Source: Kibdelosporangium philippinense
GTDB lineage: Bacteria; Actinomycetota; Actinomycetes; Mycobacteriales; Pseudonocardiaceae
DNA: 64,000 nt
Assembly (NCBI RefSeq): GCF_021390435.2
Contig: NZ_JAJVCN010000005.1
Coordinates: forward strand, 1 to 64,000
Direction of reading: 5' to 3'
Numbering within the stretch: position 1 is the stretch's first letter; each line of letters starts with the position of its first letter. The position numbers and the translations under genes are program-made. Of the stretch, positions 33,171 through 41,099 are shown piece after piece. The notes under the pieces are model-generated. The model worked only from the letters and a program-made list of their open reading frames with translations. It was not told where the DNA came from and made no database searches.

Positions 33171-34505
33171 ATGACGACCCTGTCACTGACCCGGCCGCGC
33201 GTTCTCGCGCGGACCGGCCTCTATACGGTCCTGGGCGCGAATGTCGCGCTCGTCACGGTCCTGTTCGCCGATGCGGGGCCGTCGGCTGATCCGCTCATCT
33301 CGATCGGCCGCCTGCTGGGGATGTACGGCGCACTGCTGATGGCCTTCCAGCTCGTGCTGATCGCCCGGTTGTCCTGGCTGGACCGGCGGCTCGGGATGGA
33401 CCGGCTGACCAGCCTGCACCGGTGGACCGGCTTCAGCGTGCTGTGGCTGCTGCTCGGGCACATGGTGTTCATCGTGTTCGGCTACGCCACCCTGTCGGAC
33501 ACCGGGCCGGTCGACGAGTTCGTCACGCTGGCGACCACAGTCGACGGCATCTTCCAGGCGATTGTCGCGTTCGCGTTGATCATGTTCGTCGGCGCCGCGT
33601 CAGCCCGGTTCGCCCGGCGCAAACTGGCGTACGAGACCTGGCACTTCATCCACCTCTACACCTATCTCGCGGTCGTTCTCGGTTTCTCGCACCAGATCTT
33701 CGAAGGCTCGTCTTTCGTGGGCAACGCTTTCGCCCGCGCCTACTGGTGGACGCTGTGGGGCGGCGCGCTCGCGGCCGTGCTGCTGGGTCGCGTGATTCTG
33801 CCGCTGTGGCGCAACTTCCGGCACCAGCTGCGGGTTTCCGCGGTCGTGCCCGAGTCCGATCAGGTCGTGTCGGTGTACGTCACAGGCCGCAACCTCGACC
33901 AGTTGCCTGCCAAGGCCGGTCAGTTCTTCATCTGGCGGTTCCTGACCAAGGGCCGTTGGTGGGCGGCAAATCCGTTCTCACTGTCCGCCGCGCCGGACGG
34001 AAAGTCGTTGCGGCTCACCGTCAAGGCGCTTGGTGACGGCAGTGCTTCCTTGCGTCACATCAAACCTGGCACGCGTGTGTTCGCTGAGGGCCCGTACGGC
34101 GCCTTCACCACGATGCACCAGACCAAGCAGAACGCGTTGCTGATCGCAGGAGGTGTTGGTATCACGCCGATCCGTGCGCTGCTTGAGGAAATCCACGGAC
34201 ACGTTGTCGTGTTCTACCGTGTGAACAAACACGATGACGCCGTGCTGCTGCAGGAACTGGACCACTTGGCGCGCTCCCGCGGCGCGGTGTTGCACCTGCT
34301 GGCTGGCCCAGTGAACGCGGTGGACGCGCACGGCAACCAGTTGCTCAGCCCCAAGAACGTGGCCGGACTGGCGCCCGATGTCTGGGACCGTGACGTGTTC
34401 GTCTGCGGCCCGCCTCCGATGACCAATGCCGTCCTGAGCTCGCTGCGTGAGCTGGGCGTGCCCCGTGAACAGATCCATGCCGAGCGCTTCAGCCTGGCTA
34501 GTTGA
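33171..34505 (+). CDS. ferric-reductase-like transmembrane flavocytochrome
   Basis: A 444-residue membrane oxidoreductase. Six helices in the first 220 residues form a Ferric_reduct-like heme domain; candidate heme histidines are in SLHRWTG, LLLGHMV, ETWHFIHLYTY and FSHQIFE. The C-terminal half is a ferredoxin-reductase-like FAD/NAD(P) module with NPFSLSAAP, GPYGAF and GGVGITPIRALL, ending CGPPPM. Electrons likely pass from NAD(P)H through FAD to heme and outward. ATG 33171 lies 22 bases after the ACAGG boxes. The next gene encodes an exported FMN-binding protein, the likely acceptor. Confidence 0.85.
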   Translation: MTTLSLTRPRVLARTGLYTVLGANVALVTVLFADAGPSADPLISIGRLLGMYGALLMAFQLVLIARLSWLDRRLGMDRLTSLHRWTGFSVLWLLLGHMVFIVFGYATLSDTGPVDEFVTLATTVDGIFQAIVAFALIMFVGAASARFARRKLAYETWHFIHLYTYLAVVLGFSHQIFEGSSFVGNAFARAYWWTLWGGALAAVLLGRVILPLWRNFRHQLRVSAVVPESDQVVSVYVTGRNLDQLPAKAGQFFIWRFLTKGRWWAANPFSLSAAPDGKSLRLTVKALGDGSASLRHIKPGTRVFAEGPYGAFTTMHQTKQNALLIAGGVGITPIRALLEEIHGHVVVFYRVNKHDDAVLLQELDHLARSRGAVLHLLAGPVNAVDAHGNQLLSPKNVAGLAPDVWDRDVFVCGPPPMTNAVLSSLRELGVPREQIHAERFSLAS

Positions 34506-34520
34506 GAGGACCGAGAACCA

Positions 34521-34964
34521 ATGCGTAGGGCGATTCCCGCCATCCTGCTCAGTGCCGTCGGATTCGTGTTCGTCTGGCAGTACGAACCGACCATAGCCTC
34601 GGAGTCGGTGGCGCTTCCTCCTCCCAACACCGTGCCCGCCTTGCCACCCTCGTCCAGCCAGCAGGCTGCGCCGGGCACGTCGTCCGCCCCGACCGTCGAG
34701 CAGCCACGGACCGTCAACGGGTCCGTGGAGCGCAACCGGCACGGCGTCGTCCAGGTCCAGGTCGTGTTCACCGGCGACCAGATCTCCGACGTGCGATTCC
34801 TGCAGCTGCCCAACTCCGGACCGTCCAGAATGGCCGGACCGCGCCTTGTCCAGGAAACCCTGCAGACCCAGAGCGCCGCGATCGACACCGTGTCCGGCGC
34901 GACCATGACCAGCGAGTCGTACATCACCTCGCTGCAGGCCGCGATTGACGCCAAGGGCGCCTGA
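34521..34964 (+). CDS. exported FMN-binding domain protein, ApbE substrate
   Basis: A 147-residue protein with a signal/anchor (AIPAILLSAVGFVFVWQYEP), a proline-rich linker and an FMN_bind domain. The flavinylation motif TVSGATMTSESY places the modified Thr near residue 130. In this family ApbE attaches FMN to that Thr by a phosphoester bond. It sits outside the membrane beside the flavocytochrome and can carry electrons. AGAGGACC precedes ATG 34521, and the stop shares an A with the apbE start. Upstream, operonic with the reductase (15-base gap). Confidence 0.85.
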   Translation: MRRAIPAILLSAVGFVFVWQYEPTIASESVALPPPNTVPALPPSSSQQAAPGTSSAPTVEQPRTVNGSVERNRHGVVQVQVVFTGDQISDVRFLQLPNSGPSRMAGPRLVQETLQTQSAAIDTVSGATMTSESYITSLQAAIDAKGA

Positions 34965-35701
34965 TGGCCGTCAACGCGGTACGCCAGGTGATGGGCCTGC
35001 CGATCTCCGTTGACCTGCGGGACGGCACCCAGCGCGACGCCGACCTGGTCTTCGACTGGCTGCACGAGGTCGATCTGCGGTTCAGCCCCTTCCGCCTTGA
35101 CAGCGAGGTCACGCGGTTGGGTGACGGCAAGATCGGTGCCGACGAGATCAGCGACGATCTCCGGCACGTCCTCGCGCTGTGCGAAACGTACGAGAACCGG
35201 TCGGATGGTGTGTTCAAGGTCCTGCTCCCGGGGCGCAGACTCGACCCGAACGCCATCGTCAAGGGCTGGTCGGTGCAGCGTGCCGCGGACATGCTGCGCG
35301 CGGCCGGGCTGCGCAGGTTCTGCATCAACGCCGGTGGTGACGTGGTCACGGCCGGCGAACCGACCGATGGCCAGCCGTGGCGGGTCGGTATCCGGCACCC
35401 GGACAACGAGCACGAGGTCAGCGTCGTCCTCGGGGTTCGCAATGGCGCCGTCGCCACGTCCGCGGCCTATGAGCGAGGCAACCACATCCTGGACGGACGG
35501 ACCGGGCTGCCAGCGTTCGGCCTGCTCAGCATGACCGTCCACGCACCGGACCTGACCACGGCCGACGCGGTGTCGACGGCGGCTTTCGCGATGGGCAGCG
35601 ACGGCCCGCAATGGGCTGCCGGCCAGCCCGGCTGCCTCGTCTACGCGGTCGACTCGAACTACCGGGTTTTCCGGTCCCCGGAGCTGCCGGTTCTGCCGTG
35701 A
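34964..35701 (+). CDS. apbE: FAD:protein FMN transferase
   Basis: A 245-residue ApbE-family enzyme that transfers FMN from FAD to a Thr of the upstream protein. GRRLDPNAIVKGWSVQRAADML is the family core (the KGW motif), CINAGGDVVTAGEP the nucleotide region, and ATSAAYERGNHILDG with TTADAVSTAAFAMG the metal-binding segments. It lacks a lipobox, so it may be cytosolic or secreted with its partner. It is shorter than many ApbE proteins (about 330). It ends in a strong palindromic terminator. Confidence 0.88.
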   Translation: MAVNAVRQVMGLPISVDLRDGTQRDADLVFDWLHEVDLRFSPFRLDSEVTRLGDGKIGADEISDDLRHVLALCETYENRSDGVFKVLLPGRRLDPNAIVKGWSVQRAADMLRAAGLRRFCINAGGDVVTAGEPTDGQPWRVGIRHPDNEHEVSVVLGVRNGAVATSAAYERGNHILDGRTGLPAFGLLSMTVHAPDLTTADAVSTAAFAMGSDGPQWAAGQPGCLVYAVDSNYRVFRSPELPVLP

Positions 35702-35718
35702 AGGTCACCTTCACGGCA
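35694..35718. terminator. 25-bp palindromic terminator at the apbE stop
   Basis: TGCCGTGAAGGT and ACCTTCACGGCA are perfect 12-base arms around a single C. The apbE stop codon lies in the left arm. It is also the point where the opposite-strand IS1380 fragment loses family similarity. Confidence 0.65.
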
Positions 35719-36218
35719 TCTGACCCCAACACCCCGGTATAGCCGAACGCGGCCCCGTCTTTGCCCCGCCCGTAGACCTGACTGATTTTCGAGTCCAGAT
35801 CCAGCAACCCCAACCGGTCGGCCCCCGCCAGCAGCGGCGTCAGCTCCGCCAAACGGGCCAGCAGCCGGGCGGAGAGTTTCTCCAGCTGAGCGACATGACC
35901 CATGCTGAACCAGCGCAGAAACGTGCCCACAGTGGACGATGCGCGGATCCCGGTGAACAACCCCGCCATTCCACCATGCCCCAGCACATCCAGATCACTG
36001 ATCGAGTCCGCGCCCACGGCCATCCCCGCCACGATCGAGCTGATCTTCGCGCCCGCGTTCGCCCCCACCGAACCACCCAGCCGGACCAGCTCATCCGCCA
36101 GATCCGACAACCCCGCATCCTCGGCCAGCCGCATCACCGCCACCAGCCCCGCGTGCGACACCAATCCCGGATCGTCGAACCTCACCGACACCGCGCCACG
36201 CGTATGCGGTGCTCTCAC
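35719..36218 (-). pseudogene. IS1380-family transposase, N-terminal remnant
   Basis: About 165 codons resemble the N-terminus of IS1380 transposases: VRFDDPGLVSHAGLVAVMRLAE, then GANAGAKISSIVAGMAVGADSISD, HGGMAGLFTGIRASSTVGTFLRWF and the first acidic region DRLGLLDLDSKISQVYGRGK. Similarity stops after AAFGYTGVLG; the open frame then runs antisense into apbE and is meaningless. Two thirds of the transposase and the right end are lost, so it cannot move. In a complete enzyme the DLDSK position normally reads DxDxT. Confidence 0.8.
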
Positions 36219-36222
36219 CTAA

Positions 36223-36291
36223 CAGATGCCCTCTCACTCGAGGTTTGTTGTTCCGTCGCAAGAACAATCATCCCAAGTCAGAGGGCATCTG
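36223..36291. repeat. 12-bp perfect inverted repeat at the IS1380 remnant's 5' end
   Basis: CAGATGCCCTCT (36223-36234) and AGAGGGCATCTG (36280-36291) flank 45 bases directly before the transposase remnant. They probably belong to the terminal or leader structure of the lost IS. They now lie in the region from which folC is transcribed. Confidence 0.6.
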
Positions 36292-36387
36292 CCCGTCCAC
36301 GACACGACCAACCCACCAAGATCAACGGTGAATCCAGGTCTGACGCCCGTAACTCGGCCCGCACGGCGGCAACTAGACTCGGTTGAC

Positions 36388-37749
36388 GTGACCGATCCCG
36401 ACGCGCTGCAGGTTCTCCGTGAAGTCGAAGCGGAGCTGGACACCCGCTGGCCGGAAACCAAGATCGCGCCGTCGCTCGATCGCATCAAGGCCCTGATGGA
36501 CGTGCTCGGCAACCCGCAGAACAGCTATCCGACCCTGCACGTCACCGGAACGAACGGCAAGACGTCGACCACCCGCATGATCGATGCCCTGCTGACCAGG
36601 ATCGGTCTGCGGGTCGGCCGGTTCACCAGCCCGCACCTGCAGCTGGTGACCGAGCGGATCGCACTGGACGGCGCGCCGATCAGCCCGGAGCGCTACGTCG
36701 GGACCTACCGCGAGATCGAGCCGTATGTGTCCATGGTGGACGACGCGAGCGACGTCCGGATGAGCAAGTTCGAGGTGCTCGCCGGGATGGCGTACGCGGC
36801 GTTCGCCGAGGCCCCGGTCGAGGCCGCGGTGGTCGAGGTCGGGCTCGGCGGCGGCTGGGACGCCACCAACGTGGTCGACGCCGAGATCGCCGTGATCGGC
36901 CCGGTCGCCATCGACCACGTCGACTACCTCGGTTCCGACATCACCGGGATCGCGCGGGAGAAAGCGGGCATCATCAAGCCCGAGTCGATCGCGCTGCTGG
37001 CCGAGCAGCGGCCCGAGGTGATGCAGGTCCTGCTGGAGCGGGTGGCCGAAGTGGACGCGACGGTCGCGCGGCAGGGCTCGGAGTTCGCGGTGCTCAACCG
37101 GGATGTCGCGGTCGGCGGTCAAGTGCTGACGCTGCAAGGCCTTGGCGGCGTGTACGACGAGATCTTCCTTCCCTTGCACGGCGCACACCAGGCCGACAAC
37201 GCGGTCCGCGCGCTGGCCGCGGTCGAGGCGTTCTTCGGTGCGGGCGCTGACCGTCAAATCGACGTCGAGGCGGTCCGGGAAGGCTTCGCCTCGGTTGTGG
37301 TGCCCGGCCGGATGGAGCGGATGCGTTCCGCGCCAAGCGTTTTCATCGATGCCGCGCACAACCCCCATGGCGCAGCCGCGTTGGCGGCGGCATTGGAGGA
37401 CGAGTTCGCGTTCCGGCGCCTCATTGCCGTGGTCGGGATGATGGCGGACAAGGACGCCAAGGGGATTCTCGAAGCGCTCGAACCGGCGGTCACTGACATC
37501 ATCCTGACGCGCAACACCTCGCCGCGCGCCATGGACGTGGACGAACTGGCCAGCATCGCGCAGGACATCTTCGGCGACGAACGGATCGTCGTCGAACCCC
37601 GGCTCGACACCGCGCTGGAAACCGCGGTGCACCTCGTCGAGGAGGTCGGCGACCCGAACGAGCCGCTGGCCGGTGGCGGGATCGTGGTCACCGGATCCGT
37701 GGTCACCGCAGGCGAGGCAAGGACTTTGTTCGGGAAGGAACCCGCATGA
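36388..37749 (+). CDS. folC: bifunctional folylpolyglutamate/dihydrofolate synthase
   Basis: A 453-residue Mur-ligase-fold enzyme that adds glutamate to dihydropteroate and folates. The P-loop is HVTGTNGKTSTTRMI near 53-67. FTSPHLQLVTERI, EVGLGGGWDATNV and DAAHNPHGAAAL (the Mur-type His/Asn site) are conserved. GTG 36388 (TDPDALQVLREVEAELD) is chosen; the open frame extends 54 codons upstream through IS remnant sequence and is not conserved. TAGACT ten bases before the GTG may be a -10 box. Overlaps DUF4233 by four bases. Confidence 0.93.
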   Translation: MTDPDALQVLREVEAELDTRWPETKIAPSLDRIKALMDVLGNPQNSYPTLHVTGTNGKTSTTRMIDALLTRIGLRVGRFTSPHLQLVTERIALDGAPISPERYVGTYREIEPYVSMVDDASDVRMSKFEVLAGMAYAAFAEAPVEAAVVEVGLGGGWDATNVVDAEIAVIGPVAIDHVDYLGSDITGIAREKAGIIKPESIALLAEQRPEVMQVLLERVAEVDATVARQGSEFAVLNRDVAVGGQVLTLQGLGGVYDEIFLPLHGAHQADNAVRALAAVEAFFGAGADRQIDVEAVREGFASVVVPGRMERMRSAPSVFIDAAHNPHGAAALAAALEDEFAFRRLIAVVGMMADKDAKGILEALEPAVTDIILTRNTSPRAMDVDELASIAQDIFGDERIVVEPRLDTALETAVHLVEEVGDPNEPLAGGGIVVTGSVVTAGEARTLFGKEPA

Positions 37750-38117
37750 CTGCCCCTAACCCGATGAAGGGTTTCCGCGGAGTCATGGCGGGCGCCCTGA
37801 TCATCGAGGCGATCGTCGTCGCGTTGGCGCTGCTGGTCGTGCACCGCACGGCAGGCGGGCTCGCGTCGTGGAAAGGCCTGTTCGTCGGTGGGATCGTCCT
37901 GGCGCTGATCCTGACCTGCGGGCTGCTGCGGTTCTCGTGGAGCATGTTCGTCGTGATCGCCCTGCAGGTGGTCATGCTCGTCGGTTTCTTCGCACTGCCG
38001 GAACTCGGTGTGCTCGGGCTGATCTTCGGTCTGGTGTGGACGTACCTGTTCTGGTTGCGCCGGGACGTGGCCAAACGGATGGCAGAAGGACGTCTGCCAA
38101 GTCAGCAGGACAGTTAA
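37746..38117 (+). CDS. DUF4233 membrane protein
   Basis: A 123-residue protein with four helices (GVMAGALIIEAIVVALALLVV, LFVGGIVLALILTCGLL, MFVVIALQVVMLVGFFAL, GVLGLIFGLVWTYLFWL). It belongs to the DUF4233 family, found next to folC and ndk throughout actinomycetes. ATG 37746 overlaps the folC stop (ATGA). Function unknown; constant linkage to folC suggests a housekeeping role in the envelope. Confidence 0.88.
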   Translation: MTAPNPMKGFRGVMAGALIIEAIVVALALLVVHRTAGGLASWKGLFVGGIVLALILTCGLLRFSWSMFVVIALQVVMLVGFFALPELGVLGLIFGLVWTYLFWLRRDVAKRMAEGRLPSQQDS

Positions 38118-38151
38118 CGTGCCGTTCGTTTCCAGGGGATACAACGCCCGC

Positions 38152-39684
38152 ATGGACAGACGAACAGTTCTGCGTGCGGGTGCGCTGAGCGCCGGTTTCC
38201 TTGTCGCTGGGGGACTTCCCGCTAACACTGCTAACGCGGCGTTGCGACGCGATCGCCCTGTGCTTACTCACGGCGTGCAGGCGGGCGACGTCACGACTGA
38301 CGGTGCCCTGGTGTGGACACGGGCAGACCGCCCATCACGAATGCTCGTCGAGGTATCCACGGACCCGTCGTTCCATCACGCTCGTCGCATTCGTGGGCCG
38401 GTTCTGACTCCCGCTTCTGACGGCACGGGCAAACTCCGTGTGTGCGGGCTGCCGCCGGGATGTGAGGCGTACTACCGCGTGCGCGCCGAGGACCTCGACG
38501 GTCGCACGACGAGTGAGCCGTTGACCGGCAGTTTCCGTACAGCTCCGGTTGGTAACGCTGATGTTCGGTTCGCGTGGTCGGGAGACGTCGTGGGCCAGGG
38601 ATGGGGCATCAACCCCGATATCGGCGGTATGCCTGGGTTTGCCGCGGTTGCCGCCCGTAAGCCGGATTTCTTCCTGCACAGCGGGGACACCGTGTACGCG
38701 GACAACCCGTTGGTGGAGAAGGTCACGCTGCCCGACGGGCAGGTGTGGCGCAACATCGTCACTCCGGAGAAGAGCAAGGTCGCCGAGACGCTCGCTGAGT
38801 ATCGCGGCCAGTTCGCGTACAACATGCTCGACTCCAACGTACGGGCGTTGGCGGCTTCGGTGCCCAGCATCGTCCAGTGGGATGACCACGAGGTCGTCAA
38901 CAACTGGTACCCGGGCGAGATCCTGGATCTGCCGCAGTACACCGAGAAGCGCGTGGATGTGTTGGCGCAGCGGGCTTTCCAGGCTTTCCACGAGTGGCAG
39001 CCGGTCGACAAAGCGCGTGCGGTCGACGGACGCGTGTACCGCAGCTTCAGCTTCGGCCGCCGTGTCGAGCTGTTCGTCTTGGACATGCGGACCTACAAGG
39101 ACGCGAACACTGCTCCTCGTGACGGCGTCGGTCAGATCCTGGGTGCCCGTCAGGCTCGGTGGCTGGTCGACTCGCTCAGCCGCAGCCGCGCCACCTGGAA
39201 GATCGTGGCCGCGGACCTGCCGATCGGCCTGATCGTCCCGGACGGCGCCGACATCGAAGGCGTCGCCAACGGCCTTCCCGGCAAGCCCGGCGGCCGTGAG
39301 CACGAACTTGCGTGGGTGCTGCGCACGTTGTCGCAACGACGCGTGCGCAACGTCGTATGGCTGACGGCTGACGTGCACTACACAGCCGCGCACCATTACT
39401 CGCCGGAGCGCGCGGCCGTCGGTGACTTCGACCCGTTCTGGGAGTTCGTGTCCGGACCACTGCACGCTGGCGCGTTCGGTCCCAACACGCTCGACCCCAC
39501 GTTCGGTCCGGTTGCGGAGTTCGTACACGCCCCACCGGCCGCGAACACGTCACCGTTGCTCGGTTACCAGCACTTCGGTGAGGTGTCCGTGGACGGCCGC
39601 AGCGGTGAGTTGACCGTGTGGCTACGTGACGGCCGTGGCACGTCGCTATGGACCAAGACATTGCAGCCGGAACACGCAAGTTAG
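38152..39684 (+). CDS. PhoD-like phosphodiesterase/alkaline phosphatase, Tat-exported
   Basis: A 510-residue secreted metallophosphatase. The Tat signal starts DRRTVLRAGALSAGFLVAGG. A PhoD N-terminal beta domain (LTHGVQAGDVTTDGALVWTRAD) precedes the catalytic domain with HSGDTVYAD, QWDDHEVVNNW and LTADVHYTAAHHY, which hold the Fe/Ca ligands. ATG 38152 removes eleven non-conserved residues of a longer reading. It follows the DUF4233 gene by 34 bases and precedes ndk. In related bacteria PhoD cleaves phosphodiesters such as teichoic acids under phosphate limitation. Confidence 0.88.
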   Translation: MDRRTVLRAGALSAGFLVAGGLPANTANAALRRDRPVLTHGVQAGDVTTDGALVWTRADRPSRMLVEVSTDPSFHHARRIRGPVLTPASDGTGKLRVCGLPPGCEAYYRVRAEDLDGRTTSEPLTGSFRTAPVGNADVRFAWSGDVVGQGWGINPDIGGMPGFAAVAARKPDFFLHSGDTVYADNPLVEKVTLPDGQVWRNIVTPEKSKVAETLAEYRGQFAYNMLDSNVRALAASVPSIVQWDDHEVVNNWYPGEILDLPQYTEKRVDVLAQRAFQAFHEWQPVDKARAVDGRVYRSFSFGRRVELFVLDMRTYKDANTAPRDGVGQILGARQARWLVDSLSRSRATWKIVAADLPIGLIVPDGADIEGVANGLPGKPGGREHELAWVLRTLSQRRVRNVVWLTADVHYTAAHHYSPERAAVGDFDPFWEFVSGPLHAGAFGPNTLDPTFGPVAEFVHAPPAANTSPLLGYQHFGEVSVDGRSGELTVWLRDGRGTSLWTKTLQPEHAS

Positions 39685-39728
39685 TCTGCTGCCATCAAAC
39701 AAACCCGCACGAAGGAGTACGGACCGCT

Positions 39729-40139
39729 GTGAGCGAGCGCACCCTTGTTCTGGTCAAGCCCGACGGTGTGAGCCGCGGCCTGGTCGGAGAGGTCATCTCC
39801 CGGATCGAGCGCAAGGGCCTGACCCTCGTCGCGCTCGAGCTCAAGCACGTCAGCAAGGAGCTGGCCGAGCAGCACTACGCCGAGCACGCGGAGCGGCCGT
39901 TCTTCGGCTCGCTCGTCGAGTTCATCACCGGCGGCCCGGTCGTCGCGATCGTCGTCGAGGGCGTTCGCGCGATCCCCGCGTTCCGCCAGCTGGCCGGCGG
40001 CACCGACCCGGTGGAGAAGGCCGTGCCCGGCAGCATCCGCGGTGACTACGGCACCGAGGTGCAGTACAACCTCGTGCACGGCTCGGACTCGGCCGACTCG
40101 GCCAAGCGCGAGATCGACCTCTGGTTCCCGAACCTCTGA
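39729..40139 (+). CDS. ndk: nucleoside diphosphate kinase
   Basis: A 136-residue Ndk. The phospho-His is in YNLVHGSDS (N-L-V-H-G-S-D) near residue 117, with TLVLVKPDGV at the start and RGDYG before the active site. GTG 39729 follows GAAGGAG; the longer reading enters the phosphatase gene. It balances NTP pools through a ping-pong reaction. It ends at an exceptionally perfect hairpin. Confidence 0.96.
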   Translation: MSERTLVLVKPDGVSRGLVGEVISRIERKGLTLVALELKHVSKELAEQHYAEHAERPFFGSLVEFITGGPVVAIVVEGVRAIPAFRQLAGGTDPVEKAVPGSIRGDYGTEVQYNLVHGSDSADSAKREIDLWFPNL

Positions 40140-40148
40140 GGCCACCAC

Positions 40149-40181
40149 GAGTGCGTGCGAACGGTCCGTTCGCACGCACTC
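40149..40181. terminator. 33-bp near-perfect palindrome after ndk; terminator and possible TetR-type site
   Basis: GAGTGCGTGCGAACGG and CCGTTCGCACGCACTC are perfect 16-base arms around one T, ten bases past the ndk stop. The inner 21 bases match the palindrome in front of the TetR gene at 60.8 kb at 19 positions, so it may also bind that repressor. Terminator function is the simpler reading. Confidence 0.65.
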
Positions 40182-40207
40182 CACCCGTTAGAGACCCCCA
40201 AACCCCC

Positions 40208-40222
40208 TCTATCACTGATAGA
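40208..40222. promoter_or_regulatory. tetO-like 15-bp palindrome
   Basis: TCTATCACTGATAGA has 7-base arms around C and differs little from the core of the classic tet operator. It is followed by a GCCCCC/GGGGGC stem at 40238-40260. No + strand gene follows; the next gene ends from the other side. The rest of 40182-40359 shows nothing coding. Confidence 0.4.
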
Positions 40223-40359
40223 CTGGCGTGGCGGGGTGCCCCCTGGGAATGGGTGGGGGCTATACATTAGAGCTGCGCGATTTCGATCTGGGAGTTCGCG
40301 GTCTGGCGCAGGTCATGCGGCACCTGTGATGTCGCGCGTGCTCACATGGTGGCCCGGAT

Positions 40360-40800
40360 TCAGCTGGACAGCAGTGATTCGGCTTTGTTGTTGAAACCGA
40401 TCGTGCGCAGATCGGTCGAGTGGTCCAGGTAGCCGGTCGACCCGCCGCCGAAGCCGGTGTGGTCGAACAGCTTCGCGTCGCACCGTTCCCTGGTCACGAA
40501 CGAGGACGTCCGGTTGCGGAACTCCCCGAGGTTGGCGGCCTGCGCGTCGACGTTGCCCGTGGACGCCGTGCACGATGAGATCTCCGAACTGCCCAGGCTG
40601 TAGGTGTCGCCGGAGTAGTTGTAACCGTCGTAGAGCCGGACCAGTTCCGTCCAGGCGGCCGTGCCCGCGGGGCGGAACGCGTCCACCTGTGCTTCCGAGC
40701 TGAAACAGGTCGCGATGTCGGCAACGCAATGCCTTGGCGCTGCCGCGGCGGCGGTACCAGCTCCCGCGAGTGCGAGTCCGCCGACGGCGGAAATTGTCAT
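40360..40800 (-). CDS. secreted protein of the peptidase-inhibitor I36/crystallin-like type
   Basis: A 146-residue exported protein. The signal is MMTISAVGGLALAGAGTAA with cleavage after the alanine run. The mature part has the Greek-key pattern VRLYDGYNYSGDTY and LFDHTGFGGGSTGYLD, plus four cysteines likely in disulfides. I36 proteins include the Streptomyces metalloproteinase inhibitor SMPI. The start lacks the usual basic n-region: an ATG at 40829 with GGGGGGAG opens MFDIKRTPR and stops exactly where ATG 40800 begins. A one-base slip in the AAAA run would fuse them into a normal signal peptide. Confidence 0.7.
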   Translation of the reverse strand: MTISAVGGLALAGAGTAAAAAPRHCVADIATCFSSEAQVDAFRPAGTAAWTELVRLYDGYNYSGDTYSLGSSEISSCTASTGNVDAQAANLGEFRNRTSSFVTRERCDAKLFDHTGFGGGSTGYLDHSTDLRTIGFNNKAESLLSS

Positions 40801-40940
40801 CAACGCGGTGTTCTTTTGATATCGAACATAGAAACGCGACTCCCCCCAATTTCGTGATGAATGATCGCCGAAAGTGTGTCAAGAGATGTGAAAGCATGGC
40901 ACAGTCGAGTCATCGGCGCGGCCATGACATGGAAATCCGT

Positions 40941-40975
40941 CCTACGTAGGTATGTCGGCGTCCTGTGGCAGGACG
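40941..40975. promoter_or_regulatory. two palindromes in the divergent region before the ABC exporter
   Basis: CCTACGTAGG (40941-40950) is a perfect palindrome and CGTCCTG-TGG-CAGGACG (40959-40975) has 7-bp arms. The second nearly repeats the stem at 5599-5614 in the AICE. They lie between the I36-like gene and the ABC exporter. Role unknown; regulatory use is inferred. Confidence 0.4.
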
Positions 40976-41099
40976 ATTCTCGGGGTGTGTGACGGTTTGT
41001 GCCGGGACGGTTCCGCCGCACCAGGGAACACCATGGTGGACAGTGCTCGGCCGGGAAAACCATCCGAGGGTTGTCGGTGGGTGCCGTTAAGGTGCCTGA

